This document shows, piece after piece, positions 28,601 to 37,006 of a DNA stretch of 64,000 bases. How positions within the stretch are numbered: the first letter of the stretch is position 1; each line of letters opens with the position of its first letter. The notes beneath the pieces were generated by a model. That model saw nothing but the letters and a program-made list of their open reading frames with translations, did not search any database and was not told the origin of the DNA. The position numbers were made by a program, and so were the translations under genes. Source of the stretch: Paenibacillus sp. JCM 10914 (GTDB lineage: Bacteria; Bacillota; Bacilli; Paenibacillales; Paenibacillaceae); the NCBI RefSeq assembly GCF_001315105.1, contig NZ_BAZR01000003.1, positions 326,696 to 390,695 of the forward strand. Reading direction: 5' to 3'.

Positions 28601-28717
28601 TCCGCCAATGAAGTGGAGCTAACGAATATGCTGGAAGAGACAATCGACAGCATGGATGCTGATATGGAGCTTGTATTCAAGCCATTTGAGATCAAGACGA
28701 TTAAGGTACTCTATTAG
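25622..28717 (+). CDS. GH38 alpha-mannosidase
   Basis: A 1031-residue cytoplasmic class II alpha-mannosidase; there is no signal peptide. The GH38 domain starts with the zinc-binding GIIGHSHMDTAWLWHKDE (about residue 253) and has the nucleophile Asp in CFWLPDTFGYSASLPQIM (about residue 370). The middle domain contains NQFHDILPGTSI (zinc His-Asp), and the C-terminal beta domains follow (VSFNEKGYIESFFDKKAKRE onward). It removes terminal alpha-mannose from imported oligosaccharides or N-glycan fragments. The ATG at 25622 follows AGGAGGAACC. It is transcribed alone between the hairpin at 25529 and the convergent AraC gene, and probably acts on products of the upstream importer. Confidence 0.95.
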   Translation: MMPDIQLERMLGKLVRFTKTIEPLMFSKVDEVSMRKFHTTESLYSIPEDSQFTDCKKGDVWAGEKTYCWFKGSYQVAPHLAGQHLYLYPHIGGYEMMMWVDGVPSGIFCSKIIVNSHGNHYCDMLKQDVTGEENIEIALEVYAHHDFPGVAPLETESQGNFTYIYEGVDICTKNDEICEFYFDLKTLNQVVHKLDANSFVRSNMIARLVEVHKVLYYDYDNVDHDTFMNAIRTAQPILKDLLKNQNSVSAPSAGIIGHSHMDTAWLWHKDETLKKCTRTYANQLNLMKQYDEYKFVQSSAYHTALVQRHYPEVFEGIKEQVAKGRYEPNGGVWIESDCNLPNGEYLIRQFIWGQRYTQEHFNYRSDCFWLPDTFGYSASLPQIMKGCGIKYFLTTKMDWNDTNVFPYDTFIWKGLDGSKVFVHFNRTHIWPDAASLVDYVAGGDHRAIKEKSVTNKRLLAYGFGDGGGGPQFEMIEMARRVRDLEGIPKAKHTTVSEFMRELEASAADPSTFSGELYLELHRGTLTNQHNIKRNNRLAEIALRNLEYVTVREAIRNHTIASDEKIRPLMEDMLVNQFHDILPGTSIARVHDESLAETTAIIEQSAQYIRELINTDKISQSRTIMNTLSFDRSEVVYLDDVDGMKVQGDYRQQVTTDIHGNKKLAVYVTVPAFSSIVLTLEEGTPAGASEFTLKENQLETPLVKVSFNEKGYIESFFDKKAKRELRGEGYAFNTFLIAEDVPTAWDNWDLDVDSQYKFADTAKLISREAIANGPVELRIRSNYQITEQTTIVQDMVFYHHSPEVRFDTLIDWQNEHRFLKTAFDTSLFTNTAKQEIQFGYIERPTTRNNSIEKAKFEVVNHKYTDLSEARYGAALLNDCKYGISVENSSMQLSLHKGGNRPDPRGDKGLHECSYSFLPHEGSFNAKNVIQPAYQFNIKPLIFEGEFQESGLLSIEADNILVETIKPLESNEKGFVIRMYEAEGAYTITSWKLNVSANEVELTNMLEETIDSMDADMELVFKPFEIKTIKVLY

Positions 28718-28747
28718 TATAGGTTGGTGTATATGAACATAGCTATG

Positions 28748-29626
28748 CTAGTCCATCCGAAACACCTGATATCGCTTTCGATATTCGCCAGGCGTAAATG
28801 AAGTTAGGCGTTTGAACAGACGTATGAAATAGTTGTTATCGTGGAACCCGCATTGTTCACCAATCTTGGATAGAGGGAGTTCCGTATGTGACAGCAGCCG
28901 TTTGGCACGGTCTACCTGCAGATGATGTCTGTATTGTAACGGACTCATACCGGAATATTGCTTTAGACAGCGCGCTAAATAATCAAAATGATAATGTAGG
29001 TCGTTCTCCAATTGTTTGGAATCGAAGGGCAACTCGAGTCGTTCCGCCAAGTAGGCAGCTACTTGCTCCCCAAGGAAATACGATCGAGCTTGCGGACTGC
29101 TTTTTCTCATGCCAAGCTGCAGTTGTCGGAGAAGTTCACCGAACAGAATATGCAATTCGAACGAACGGTATGGGGTCAGCACGTTGTGCAGCAACAACAT
29201 TTCTGTTAGTAACGGCAGTATCATCCGTAGATCCACGGTAGCAAATTTCGGAATATCGATGGAGGCAGGATGCGGTTCCGTATCCTGATCCGTGCGATTC
29301 AGCAGAGGCTGCTGCCAATTGTGTTTCTCTACCAGCATCGACGGCGAGGAGTATGGATATTGAAAATGTATCCAATACACCTCGGTTTCGTTCTCTGTCG
29401 GACGGTAGCCTTGATGTAGTTTGCCGGGTTCCAGCACGAGTACCATGCCTTCCTTCAAATCGTATGTAACGCCATCTTCCTCCATATACAATGTTCCTTT
29501 GACGCAAATGATCATATCGAAAGCGTCAAATTGTCGCCTTGCGTGCACGACACCCGCCTGCCATACAGTGTGGCCGATCGTGGCTGTCAGCGGAAACGGA
29601 GGTACAGTGAATTCTAGTACAAGCAT
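28748..29626 (-). CDS. AraC family transcriptional regulator with cupin sensor domain
   Basis: A 292-residue regulator on the minus strand. The N-terminal half is a cupin-like ligand domain (DLKEGMVLVLEPGKLHQGYRP); the C-terminal 100 residues carry the two helix-turn-helix motifs of AraC proteins (FDYLARCLKQYSGMSPLQYRHHLQV and LSKIGEQCGFHDNNYFIRLFKRLTSFTPGEYRK). I prefer the ATG at 29626 (MLVLEF), preceded by AAGGATGGTG; an ATG at 29644 would add six residues but has poor spacing. It lies between the mannosidase and fucosidase genes, divergent from the fucosidase, so it probably activates one or both in response to a glycan product. Confidence 0.9.
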   Translation of the reverse strand: MLVLEFTVPPFPLTATIGHTVWQAGVVHARRQFDAFDMIICVKGTLYMEEDGVTYDLKEGMVLVLEPGKLHQGYRPTENETEVYWIHFQYPYSSPSMLVEKHNWQQPLLNRTDQDTEPHPASIDIPKFATVDLRMILPLLTEMLLLHNVLTPYRSFELHILFGELLRQLQLGMRKSSPQARSYFLGEQVAAYLAERLELPFDSKQLENDLHYHFDYLARCLKQYSGMSPLQYRHHLQVDRAKRLLSHTELPLSKIGEQCGFHDNNYFIRLFKRLTSFTPGEYRKRYQVFRMD

Positions 29627-29700
29627 CTCATCACCATCCTTCAAGATGTAGAAATTGTACTATATGAAGTCGGGATTGTCAGCTGTGCCAAGGAAGATTA

Positions 29701-29728
29701 TTGAGTAGAGTGGTAGATATCATATGAT
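29701..29728 (+). promoter_or_regulatory. Probable SigA-type promoter of the GH29 gene
   Basis: TTGAGT (29701-29706) and TATGAT (29723-29728) are separated by 16 bp, 27 bp before the fucosidase ATG. The AraC regulator gene is divergent and its product could bind this region. Confidence 0.5.
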
Positions 29729-29754
29729 TACAGCAATATGGGGAGGTTTTATAA

Positions 29755-30726
29755 ATGGATCACAAAGAGTTGGTCGTGAGACAGCAGTGGTTTGTCAATC
29801 AACGGTTAGGGATGTTCATACACTTTAATAGCGCGACGTTCCAGTTTGCCGATTCGGAAATCGAGGATTGGGAATACGGACATGAGAATAATGATGAACC
29901 TCGCAGATTCGTCTTTGATCCGAAGGATTGGAACCCAGACCGGCTCAACTGCTCGCAATGGGTCCAAGCAGCGAAATCTGCAGGCATGACCTTTGCAGCA
30001 CTAACGGCAAAGCATCACGAGGGCTTCAGCCTGTGGCCAACGAAATACACGGAGCATTGCGTACGGAATGCTACTTCGCAGCGGGACGTCGTCCGGGAAT
30101 ACCTTGATGCGTTCCGTCAGGAAGGTATCGAAGCAGGGTTATATTTCTCCATGCTGGATTTGCACCATCAGATCGGACGGAAGAAATGTACGCCGGAAGA
30201 TAAACAATTTATCAAAAATCAGCTTGAGGAATTGCTCACAGGTTACGGTGAACTGCCATTTCTGATCATAGACGGATGGAACGCTCATTGGGGCGGCCCC
30301 AGCTATGAAGATCTTCCTTTCGAAGAAGTCGATGGATGGGTGAAACAACTGCAGCCGCACTGTTTATTAATGAATATAAGCTGTGAATCCAATCTGGATC
30401 ATACGGATATTGTATTCTACGAGAATGCTGCGGGCCAGGAAGTGGAAGAAACCTTCGAGGGACCTGGTGCAAGCTGCAATGTCCTGACCAATACTTGGTT
30501 CTGGAGAACTTCCGATACAACGATGAAGCTGCGCACGGCCGACTGGGCTTTGGATAAAATACGGGAATCTAATGATCACAACGTCACCTTCTTATTGAAC
30601 GGGGCACCGAATCAACACGGATTGTTAGATGATAATGTATTGGAACGCTTCAGAGAAATCGGTGAGCGATACCAGAAACCAGCTGATTTGGATATCATTC
30701 CTCCAAACTGGTTGTCCAGATCGTAG
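29755..30726 (+). CDS. GH29 alpha-L-fucosidase
   Basis: A 323-residue alpha-fucosidase without a signal peptide. Family features are RLGMFIHFNSATF at the start of the barrel, MTFAALTAKHHEGFSLWPTKYTEH, AGLYFSMLDLHH and FLIIDGWNAHWG, where Asp at about residue 173 is the expected nucleophile. The C-terminal beta-sandwich of longer GH29 enzymes is missing, which places it with the short, barrel-only forms common in Paenibacillus. It has a GGGGAGG ribosome-binding site. It would remove fucose from glycans in the cytoplasm; linkage preference cannot be read from the sequence. Confidence 0.92.
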   Translation: MDHKELVVRQQWFVNQRLGMFIHFNSATFQFADSEIEDWEYGHENNDEPRRFVFDPKDWNPDRLNCSQWVQAAKSAGMTFAALTAKHHEGFSLWPTKYTEHCVRNATSQRDVVREYLDAFRQEGIEAGLYFSMLDLHHQIGRKKCTPEDKQFIKNQLEELLTGYGELPFLIIDGWNAHWGGPSYEDLPFEEVDGWVKQLQPHCLLMNISCESNLDHTDIVFYENAAGQEVEETFEGPGASCNVLTNTWFWRTSDTTMKLRTADWALDKIRESNDHNVTFLLNGAPNQHGLLDDNVLERFREIGERYQKPADLDIIPPNWLSRS

Positions 30727-30790
30727 TAACTCGCTATAGGATAACCACGGAATTACAAGAACTACGAGAAAGTTAAGATGAAAATAGCAA

Positions 30791-30831
30791 AAGAGGTATA
30801 GGCATGCTCTAAACAGCAACCTATACCTCTT
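30791..30831. terminator. Bidirectional terminator between convergent genes
   Basis: AAGAGGTATAGG and CCTATACCTCTT form a perfect 12-bp stem around a 17-base loop, with T-rich and A-rich flanks. It lies between the fucosidase and the convergent unknown gene. Confidence 0.8.
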
Positions 30832-30840
30832 CTTTGTGCT

Positions 30841-31515
30841 TCATGACAACTCAGCAAGCAAAGCCTTCAACCGTGCAGGAATTTCTGAACGCAGTTCCTC
30901 CCAAGGAACAAACGTATCATCAGCCCATGTATACGGGACGTAGTCGAAGCTAGGACGGAAACAAAATGTACGGAGATGGGCTTCCGCAAGTTGATCGACC
31001 TGTTCACCGAACTTGAACTGTCCTCGAAACATTTCATTCTCCAGCACGCCGTCCTTGCCGGCTTCCTCCTGGCAGCAGCTCACAGCGTTGGGGAGTAGAC
31101 GTAAGTTCTCCTCCAGTGGAGACATGGCGTGTTTGCCTGGTTGGACAAATAGCTTGACGCGACCGTCTTCGGTCAGATTACTCCGGTCACGAAGAAGACC
31201 GTCATGATATTGGCCGTGGAAGCTGGCTTCACAATTCGCAATCTCTCCCCGATGGTTCAAATAAATCCATACATGTTCCAGATCATAGATATGCTGGATA
31301 TCGTAGTCCCAATAAATCGCGTATTCAATGACGAGTGCAACTTGTTCCGGCTCGAAATCGATTACTCGGTCGAATGAAGGGGAAGGGCCGGGCTCTGCCA
31401 TTATGGTTAGGCCAACGCGTACAGGTAGAAACGGCTCCAACCGGTCTATATACAGGATTGGCGCAATGCGAAGGGCGGTGTTCCAAAGGTTGTGCTGTGG
31501 GTCCAATGCAGACAT
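30841..31515 (-). CDS. Protein of unknown function
   Basis: A 224-residue soluble protein on the minus strand that I do not recognise. It has no signal peptide or membrane segment. It has two cysteines in tandem (SCCQEE) and several His/Asp/Tyr/Trp-rich stretches (YAIYWDYDIQHIYDLEHVWIYL, NCEASFHGQYHDG), the kind of pattern that can bind a metal or sugar. A run with PGKHAMSPLEE lies in the middle. The ATG at 31515 sits eight bases after GGAGG. It is divergent from the inositol operon, so their promoters share the gap 31516-31665; it may be controlled together with it. Confidence 0.75.
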   Translation of the reverse strand: MSALDPQHNLWNTALRIAPILYIDRLEPFLPVRVGLTIMAEPGPSPSFDRVIDFEPEQVALVIEYAIYWDYDIQHIYDLEHVWIYLNHRGEIANCEASFHGQYHDGLLRDRSNLTEDGRVKLFVQPGKHAMSPLEENLRLLPNAVSCCQEEAGKDGVLENEMFRGQFKFGEQVDQLAEAHLRTFCFRPSFDYVPYTWADDTFVPWEELRSEIPARLKALLAELS

Positions 31516-31573
31516 CCATGATTCCTCCTCGAAATAATGATTGATTTACGAAGATGTTCGTTGTAGTATTTGA

Positions 31574-31583
31574 TTAAGCGCTT
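31574..31583. promoter_or_regulatory. LacI-type operator, AAGCGCTT palindrome 1
   Basis: TTAAGCGCTTTA carries the palindrome AAGCGCTT and overlaps the predicted -35 box of the inositol operon. Its flanks lack the TG...CA of a CcpA cre site, which favours the dedicated LacI-type regulator encoded at 38972. Confidence 0.6.
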
Positions 31584-31610
31584 TACCTATTATTATAAAA
31601 CGATTATATC
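31582..31610 (+). promoter_or_regulatory. Candidate promoter of the inositol operon
   Basis: TTTACC (31582-31587), a 17-bp spacer and TATATC (31605-31610) would start transcription near 31617. The match is moderate, but the surrounding operators support it. Confidence 0.45.
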
Positions 31611-31614
31611 AAAT

Positions 31615-31629
31615 ATGAAAGCGATATTA
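31615..31629. promoter_or_regulatory. CcpA cre-like site at the inositol operon start
   Basis: ATGAAAGCGATATTA matches the cre consensus WTGNAANCGNWWNCA at all but one defined position and overlaps the predicted transcription start. This would give glucose repression. Confidence 0.5.
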
Positions 31630-31632
31630 CTA

Positions 31633-31642
31633 GAAGCGCTTC
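31633..31642. promoter_or_regulatory. LacI-type operator, AAGCGCTT palindrome 2
   Basis: GAAGCGCTTC is a perfect 10-bp palindrome 59 bp after the first, just downstream of the predicted start and 24 bp before the iolD ATG. The pair could support looping or block elongation. Confidence 0.55.
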
Positions 31643-31665
31643 ACTCTAATCGTCGGGAGGTTACG

Positions 31666-33527
31666 ATGGATACCATTCGTTTAACGATGGCACAGGCCTT
31701 ACTGAAATTCCTGGATCGGCAGTACGTTTCCTATGACGGCATTGAAACAAAGTTCGTCAAGGGAGTAATGGGGATTTTCGGTCACGGGAACGTGACTGGA
31801 ATCGGGGAAGCGCTTGAGCGCACACCCGGCTCCTTGACGTTCGTGCAGGGAAAGAACGAGCAAGGGATGACGCATGCGGCAACGGCTTATGCCAAACAGT
31901 TGAACCGGAGGCAGATCTATGCCTGTACGACTTCAATCGGACCCGGGGCACTCAACATGGTCACCGCTGCGGGTACCGCGACGGTTAATCGGATTCCGCT
32001 GCTGCTGCTGCCGGGCGATAACTTCGCGTCGAGACAGCCGGATCCGGTTCTGCAGCAGCTGGAAGTCGGCCATGATTATACCGTGTCGGCCACGGACTGC
32101 TTCAAACCGGTGAGCAAGTTCTGGGATCGCATCGTACGGCCCGAGCAACTATTGAGCTCTTTGCTGCATGCGATGCAGATTCTAACCGATCCGGCGAATA
32201 CGGGAACGGTTACGCTGGCACTGCCGCAAGATGTGCAGGCAGAGGCTTACGATTACCCGGCTTCCTTCTTCGAGAAGCGGGTCCATTACATCGAGCGTCA
32301 GCAGCCGTCTGCTGATGCGCTACATAGAGCGGTTGAACTCATTCGATCAAAACACAGGCCGCTGATTATCGCTGGCGGAGGTGTGAAATACGCCGAGGCA
32401 GCCGTCGATTTAGCGAGATTCGCGAAAACATTCGGTATTCCGGTTGCGGAAACGCAAGCGGGCAAAGGTGCGCTCCCTTGGGATCACCCGCTAAATGTTG
32501 GGGGGGTTGGCGTTACGGGATCTCTGGCCGCTAACAAGCTCGCCAAATCTGCCGACTTGGTGATTGGCATCGGCACAAGATATTCGGATTTCACGACATC
32601 TTCTAAATCGGCGTTCGGCACGGATGCGCAATTTTTGAATTTGAACGTAAATCGGATGGATTGTGCCAAGCTGGAGGGTGTTCCGTTGGCTGGCGATGCA
32701 AGAGAAGCGATTCGGATGTTAGAGAACATCCTGAAAGATGGAGCTATACAGCCTCATACAAAGAAGACGAGATCCGTTCCTTGACTGCGGAGTGGAAGCG
32801 CGAGGTTGATCGGCTGTACGCGCTGGACAGGGAAGACGGTTTCGCCCAGACGCACGCGCTTGGCGTGATTAACGAGACGATAGGCGAGGAGGCCGTTATC
32901 GTATGCGCAGCGGGCAGCCTGCCGGGCGATCTTCACCGCCTCTGGAGGGCTGGTGGGACGAATACGTACCACATGGAATATGGTTTCTCGTGCATGGGTT
33001 ACGAAGTCAGCGGCGCCTTCGGGGTCGCTCTGGCTGAGCCGAAACGCGATGTTTATGCCGTTGTAGGCGACGGGAGTTATTTGATGCTGCATTCCGAGCT
33101 GGTCACGAGCCTGCAGGAAGGCCGGAAGTTTACGATCTTGTTGTTCGATAACCACGGATTCCAATGCATTCATAACCTGCAACGTGCTAATGGCAGTGAC
33201 GGCTTCGGCAACGAGTTTCGTTATCTTGAAGAGCAGACCGGACGTTACACCGGAGAGGCACTGACGATTGACTTCGCTGCCCATGCAAGAAGCCTCGGCG
33301 CCGCTTCCTATAAAGCCGGCAATGCCGAGGAATTGCGAGAGGCTTTGCTCGCCGCAAAGACCGAAACCCGTACGACGCTAATCGAGATATCAGTCTTGGC
33401 AGGAACGAATACGGACGGATATGAATCGTGGTGGAACGTGGGCGTGCCTGAAATATCCGTGAGTAACAAGGTCAACGCGGCGCATCAAGAGATGCGTAAT
33501 AAGCTAGCCCAAGCCAGAGTCTATTAG
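31666..33527 (+). pseudogene. iolD: 3D-(3,5/4)-trihydroxycyclohexane-1,2-dione hydrolase, split by one-base frameshift
   Basis: This thiamine-diphosphate enzyme opens the ring of the diketo inositol intermediate to give 5-deoxy-glucuronate. The first frame (31666 to about 32740) has the pyrimidine-binding part with the TPP-activating Glu ([19 protein letters not shown], about residue 65) and the central FAD-like domain. The second, to 33527, has the pyrophosphate part with GDGS-x-LMLHSELVTSL and FDNHG. Adding one G at GG 32740-32741 restores [17 protein letters not shown] and a 620-residue protein, the normal length. The ATG at 31666 follows CGGGAGG. It is first in the iol operon. Confidence 0.92.
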
Positions 33528-33539
33528 GAGGTTGAAACG

Positions 33540-34477
33540 ATGCCGAACTTTCCTTTTCAGCTTGGCGTCCATCCCATCAATTGGGTAGGAGAAGACGTCA
33601 AGGAGCATGGTGAACATACGACGTACGAGCAAATTTTCGACGAAATCCAGTCGCTGGGTTTGACGGGCACGGAGATGGGGCGGAAATTTCCTGTCGACAC
33701 CAAGGTGTTGAAGGAAGAGCTATCCAAACGCAATATCCAGCTTGTGTCGCAGTGGAAGTCGGTACTATTCTCTGATCCGGCGTACCGTGAGCAGGAATTG
33801 GAAGCCTTTCGCAACCATGCGGAGTTTTTACAGCAAATGGGCAGCAAGGTAATCAGCACATGCGAGGTTGGCGGATCACTGCATTTCGATCCAAGGCGCA
33901 CCCCGAACGAGCAGGACGTCATACCGCTCGATAACGAAGGCTGGTCAAGCTTGGTGACTGGGCTGAACGAGGCCGGACGGATTGCCAACGAATATGGTAT
34001 GAAACTGACCTATCATCATCATGGCGGGACGGTTATAGAAAGCCTGAAGAAATCGATAAACTGATGGAACTGACCGATCCGGACGCCGTCCACCTTCTGT
34101 ACGATTCTGGCCACGCGCTGTATGGAGGTGCCGACCCGCTAAGCTTGCTGCGCAAGCATTACGACAGGATCGCTTACGTCCATTTAAAGGACGTCCGTCC
34201 TGATCGGCTTGCGGAAGAACGGGTCGTAGGCTCGGACTTCGTCACCTGCATCCGGAAAGGTGTATTCACCGTTCCGGGGGACGGATGCATCGATTTCGAA
34301 CCGATCATCGGCGAACTGGTTGAACGGAATTACAGCGGTTGGGCCTTGCTTGAAGGCGAGCAGGATCCCGAGGAGCACCCAGCTCGGGAATATGCGGAGA
34401 GAGCGGTTCGCTATCTAAGCGACATTATCGAACGAAAGGAGCGTAGATCGGATGACCAAAACACTGTTTCCCGTTGA
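33540..34477 (+). pseudogene. iolE: Inosose dehydratase, split by one-base frameshift
   Basis: Inosose dehydratase converts 2-keto-myo-inositol to the 1,2-dione. The first frame has FQLGVHPINWVGEDV, GLTGTEMGRKFP and MKLTYHHHGGTVIE; the second starts KPEEIDKLMELTDPDAV and includes LLYDSGHALYGG and YVHLKDVRPD, the metal-binding xylose-isomerase-like barrel residues. Adding one A to AAA at 34039-34041 joins them (VIEKPEEID) into 312 residues, close to other IolE proteins. The ATG at 33540 follows TAGGAGGTTG, 13 bp after iolD. The end overlaps iolC by 26 bp. Confidence 0.92.
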
Positions 34478-35461
34478 TAGGACGTTCGATATGACGGCGA
34501 TCGGCCGCCTGTGCATTGATCTGAATGCAAATGAGATTCATCGTCCAATGGAGCAGACGATGACCTTTACGAAATACGTAGGCGGGTCACCCGCGAACAT
34601 TGCGATTGGTATGAGCAGGCTAGGTAAAAAAACGGCATTCATCGGCAAAATCGCCGACGACCAGATGGGCCGCTTTATTCGAGATTACTTGGTGAAGGAA
34701 GGCATTGAGACGCGTAATGTGATAACCGATTACACGGGAGCAGTGACCGGTCTTGCCTTTACCGAGATCAAGAGCCCGACGGATTGCAGTATTCTGATGT
34801 ATCGTGACCATGTCGCTGATCTATTGCTCAGCCCGCTTGAAGTAAGCGAGGAACTGATTGCGGACAGTAAAGCGCTGCTTGTCTCGGGTACCGCACTTGC
34901 CGCAAGCCCGTCGCGCGAAGCCGTTCTGCTGGCTCTAGAATATGCCCGCAAACACGGTACACGTGTGATTCTCGATATCGATTACCGCCCGTATACTTGG
35001 AAGTCCGCGGAGGAGACTGCCGTGTACTGTAACCTTGCCGCTGAGAAGAGCGATATCATTATCGGCACCCGCGAAGAGTTTGACAATATGGAGCGCTTTG
35101 ATAACAATTCGGAGCACAGCGACGCGTTTACCGCATCGAAATGGTTCAGCCACGGTGCACGCATCGTCATTATCAAGCATGGCAAGGATGGATCGATTGC
35201 CTACACTGCCGACGGGGAGGAGCATCGTGCAAAATCGTTTCCTGCGAAAGTGGTGAAGACGTTCGGGGCGGGGATTCTTATGCCGCCGGGTTCATCAGCG
35301 GCATCATGTCAGGTCTGACCATCGAGAAAAGCATGGAATTCGGCAGCGGGGCTGCGAGCATTGTCATCTCCAGCCACAGCTGCTCCGATGCAATGCCGAC
35401 AAGGCAGCAGGTGGAAGATTATATGGAGCGCTGCAATCGCGGCGAAATTACGGCCGGCTAA
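34452..35461 (+). pseudogene. iolC: 5-dehydro-2-deoxygluconokinase, split by one-base frameshift
   Basis: A PfkB-family kinase that phosphorylates 5-dehydro-2-deoxygluconate. The first frame has DMTAIGRLCIDLNANE, the PfkB signature 1 region GGSPANIAIGMSRLGKKTAFIG and the ATP-site end KVVKTFGAG. The second frame has DSYAAGFISGIMSGL, so the break falls inside signature 2, between GAG and its catalytic-base Asp. Adding one G to the four-G run at 35270-35273 restores FGAGDSYAAGFI and a 336-residue protein. Read as it stands, the kinase would be inactive, though the rest of the operon is well kept. Confidence 0.92.
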
Positions 35462-35499
35462 GCGCCGGCATCTTAGAAGCAGAAATGAGGGAGACCTAA

Positions 35500-36945
35500 A
35501 TGACGGTAACATTGAAAAACTGGATCGGTGGACAATGGGTATCATCTACCGCGGCCGAATACACCCCGGTCTATAATCCGGCAACTGAAGAAATCATTGC
35601 CCAGGTGCCGCTTTCCACGGCAGATGATGTCAACTTGGCAGCCGGTACCGCCCGTGAAGCTTTTACGGCCTGGAGCAGCACGCCGGTGCCGCGGCGAGCT
35701 CGGATCATGTTCAAATACCAGCAGCTGCTGGTCGAACATTGGGAAGAGTTGGCGAGACTCATTACGATTGAGAACGGCAAAAGTTACGGCGAGGCTTACG
35801 GAGAGGTGCAGCGAGGCATTGAATGTGTGGAATACGCTGCCGGGGCGCCTTCGCTCATGATGGGCAAGCAATTGCCCGATATCGCATCGCGACTGGAGTC
35901 TGGCATGTATCGGTATCCGGTCGGCGTGATCGGCGGTATTACGCCATTTAATTTTCCCATGATGGTTCCCTGCTGGATGTTTCCGCTTGCGATCGCTTGC
36001 GGCAATACGTTCATACTGAAACCCTCCGAGCGCACGCCGCTCTTGGCTAATCGCCTGGTAGAACTGTTCCATGAAGCAGGCTTGCCGGCTGGCGTGCTGA
36101 ACATCGTTCACGGTGCCCATGAGGTGGTGAATGGATTGCTTGCGCATCCTGACATCCAAGCGATATCCTTTGTTGGATCGCAGCCGGTCGCGGAGTATGT
36201 CTATACGACGGGAACGGCTCATGGTAAGAGGGTTCAAGCTCTTGCCGGTGCCAAGAACCATTCCATCGTCCTGGAGGATGCCGATCTGGATCTCACGGTC
36301 AAAGAAATTGTCAATGCCGCTTTCGGCTCGGCTGGTGAGCGCTGCATGGCCTGCGCTGTTGTCATCGCGGTCGGAGACATCGGGGATGAACTGATCTCCC
36401 GCTTAGCCGCCGCGGCCGATAGCTTAAAGATCGGGAACGGGCTAGTAGAAGGAACGTTTCTAGGTCCAGTCATACGCGACACTCATAAGGAAAAGACAAT
36501 CGGTTATATCGAAGCCGGTGAGGCGGAGGGAGCCTTGTTGGTGCGAGACGGACGCAAAGATGATGCGACCCACTCGGTCGGGTACTTCTTGGGTCCGACG
36601 ATATTCGATCAGGTCATCAGCGAGATGAAGATTTGGAAGGACGAAATATTCGCCCCGGTCCTCTCCGTCATGCGCGCGGATACGCTCGATGAGGCCATTG
36701 CCATCGCGAACCGTTCCGAATACGCAAACGGTGCATGCCTGTTCACGAACAGCGGCAGCAGCGCGCGTCAATTCCGTGAAACGATTGATGCCGGCATGCT
36801 GGGCATTAACCTCGGCGTCCCTGCACCAATGGCCTTCTTCCCGTTTTCGGGCTTTAAGAAATCGTTCTATGGTGATCTGCATGCTAACGGCGGAGACGGG
36901 GTGGAATTCTATACGCGCAAAAAAATGGTAACTTCCCGCTGGTAG
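35500..36945 (+). CDS. iolA: Methylmalonate-semialdehyde dehydrogenase
   Basis: A 481-residue CoA-acylating aldehyde dehydrogenase that turns malonate semialdehyde into acetyl-CoA and CO2, the last step of inositol breakdown (also called mmsA). It has the NAD-binding [44 protein letters not shown], and the catalytic Cys in [19 protein letters not shown] and [18 protein letters not shown] are typical of MmsA rather than other aldehyde dehydrogenases. The ATG at 35500 follows GAGGGAGACC, 38 bp after iolC. The gene is intact. Confidence 0.95.
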   Translation: MTVTLKNWIGGQWVSSTAAEYTPVYNPATEEIIAQVPLSTADDVNLAAGTAREAFTAWSSTPVPRRARIMFKYQQLLVEHWEELARLITIENGKSYGEAYGEVQRGIECVEYAAGAPSLMMGKQLPDIASRLESGMYRYPVGVIGGITPFNFPMMVPCWMFPLAIACGNTFILKPSERTPLLANRLVELFHEAGLPAGVLNIVHGAHEVVNGLLAHPDIQAISFVGSQPVAEYVYTTGTAHGKRVQALAGAKNHSIVLEDADLDLTVKEIVNAAFGSAGERCMACAVVIAVGDIGDELISRLAAAADSLKIGNGLVEGTFLGPVIRDTHKEKTIGYIEAGEAEGALLVRDGRKDDATHSVGYFLGPTIFDQVISEMKIWKDEIFAPVLSVMRADTLDEAIAIANRSEYANGACLFTNSGSSARQFRETIDAGMLGINLGVPAPMAFFPFSGFKKSFYGDLHANGGDGVEFYTRKKMVTSRW

Positions 36946-37006
36946 AGTTGCCGCGCGAATGGAAAGGCTTTTTGAGCAGCATCGGAATATAGAGAGGCGG
37001 ACGACC

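Noticed and set aside
31570..31665. Extended N-terminus of iolD from 31570
   Set aside because: This stretch holds the promoter and operators, and the ATG at 31666 has a strong ribosome-binding site and matches the family start.
32754..33284. Antisense open frame over iolD
   Set aside because: Same reasoning: iolD TPP motifs are on the plus strand and no start signal is seen on the minus strand.
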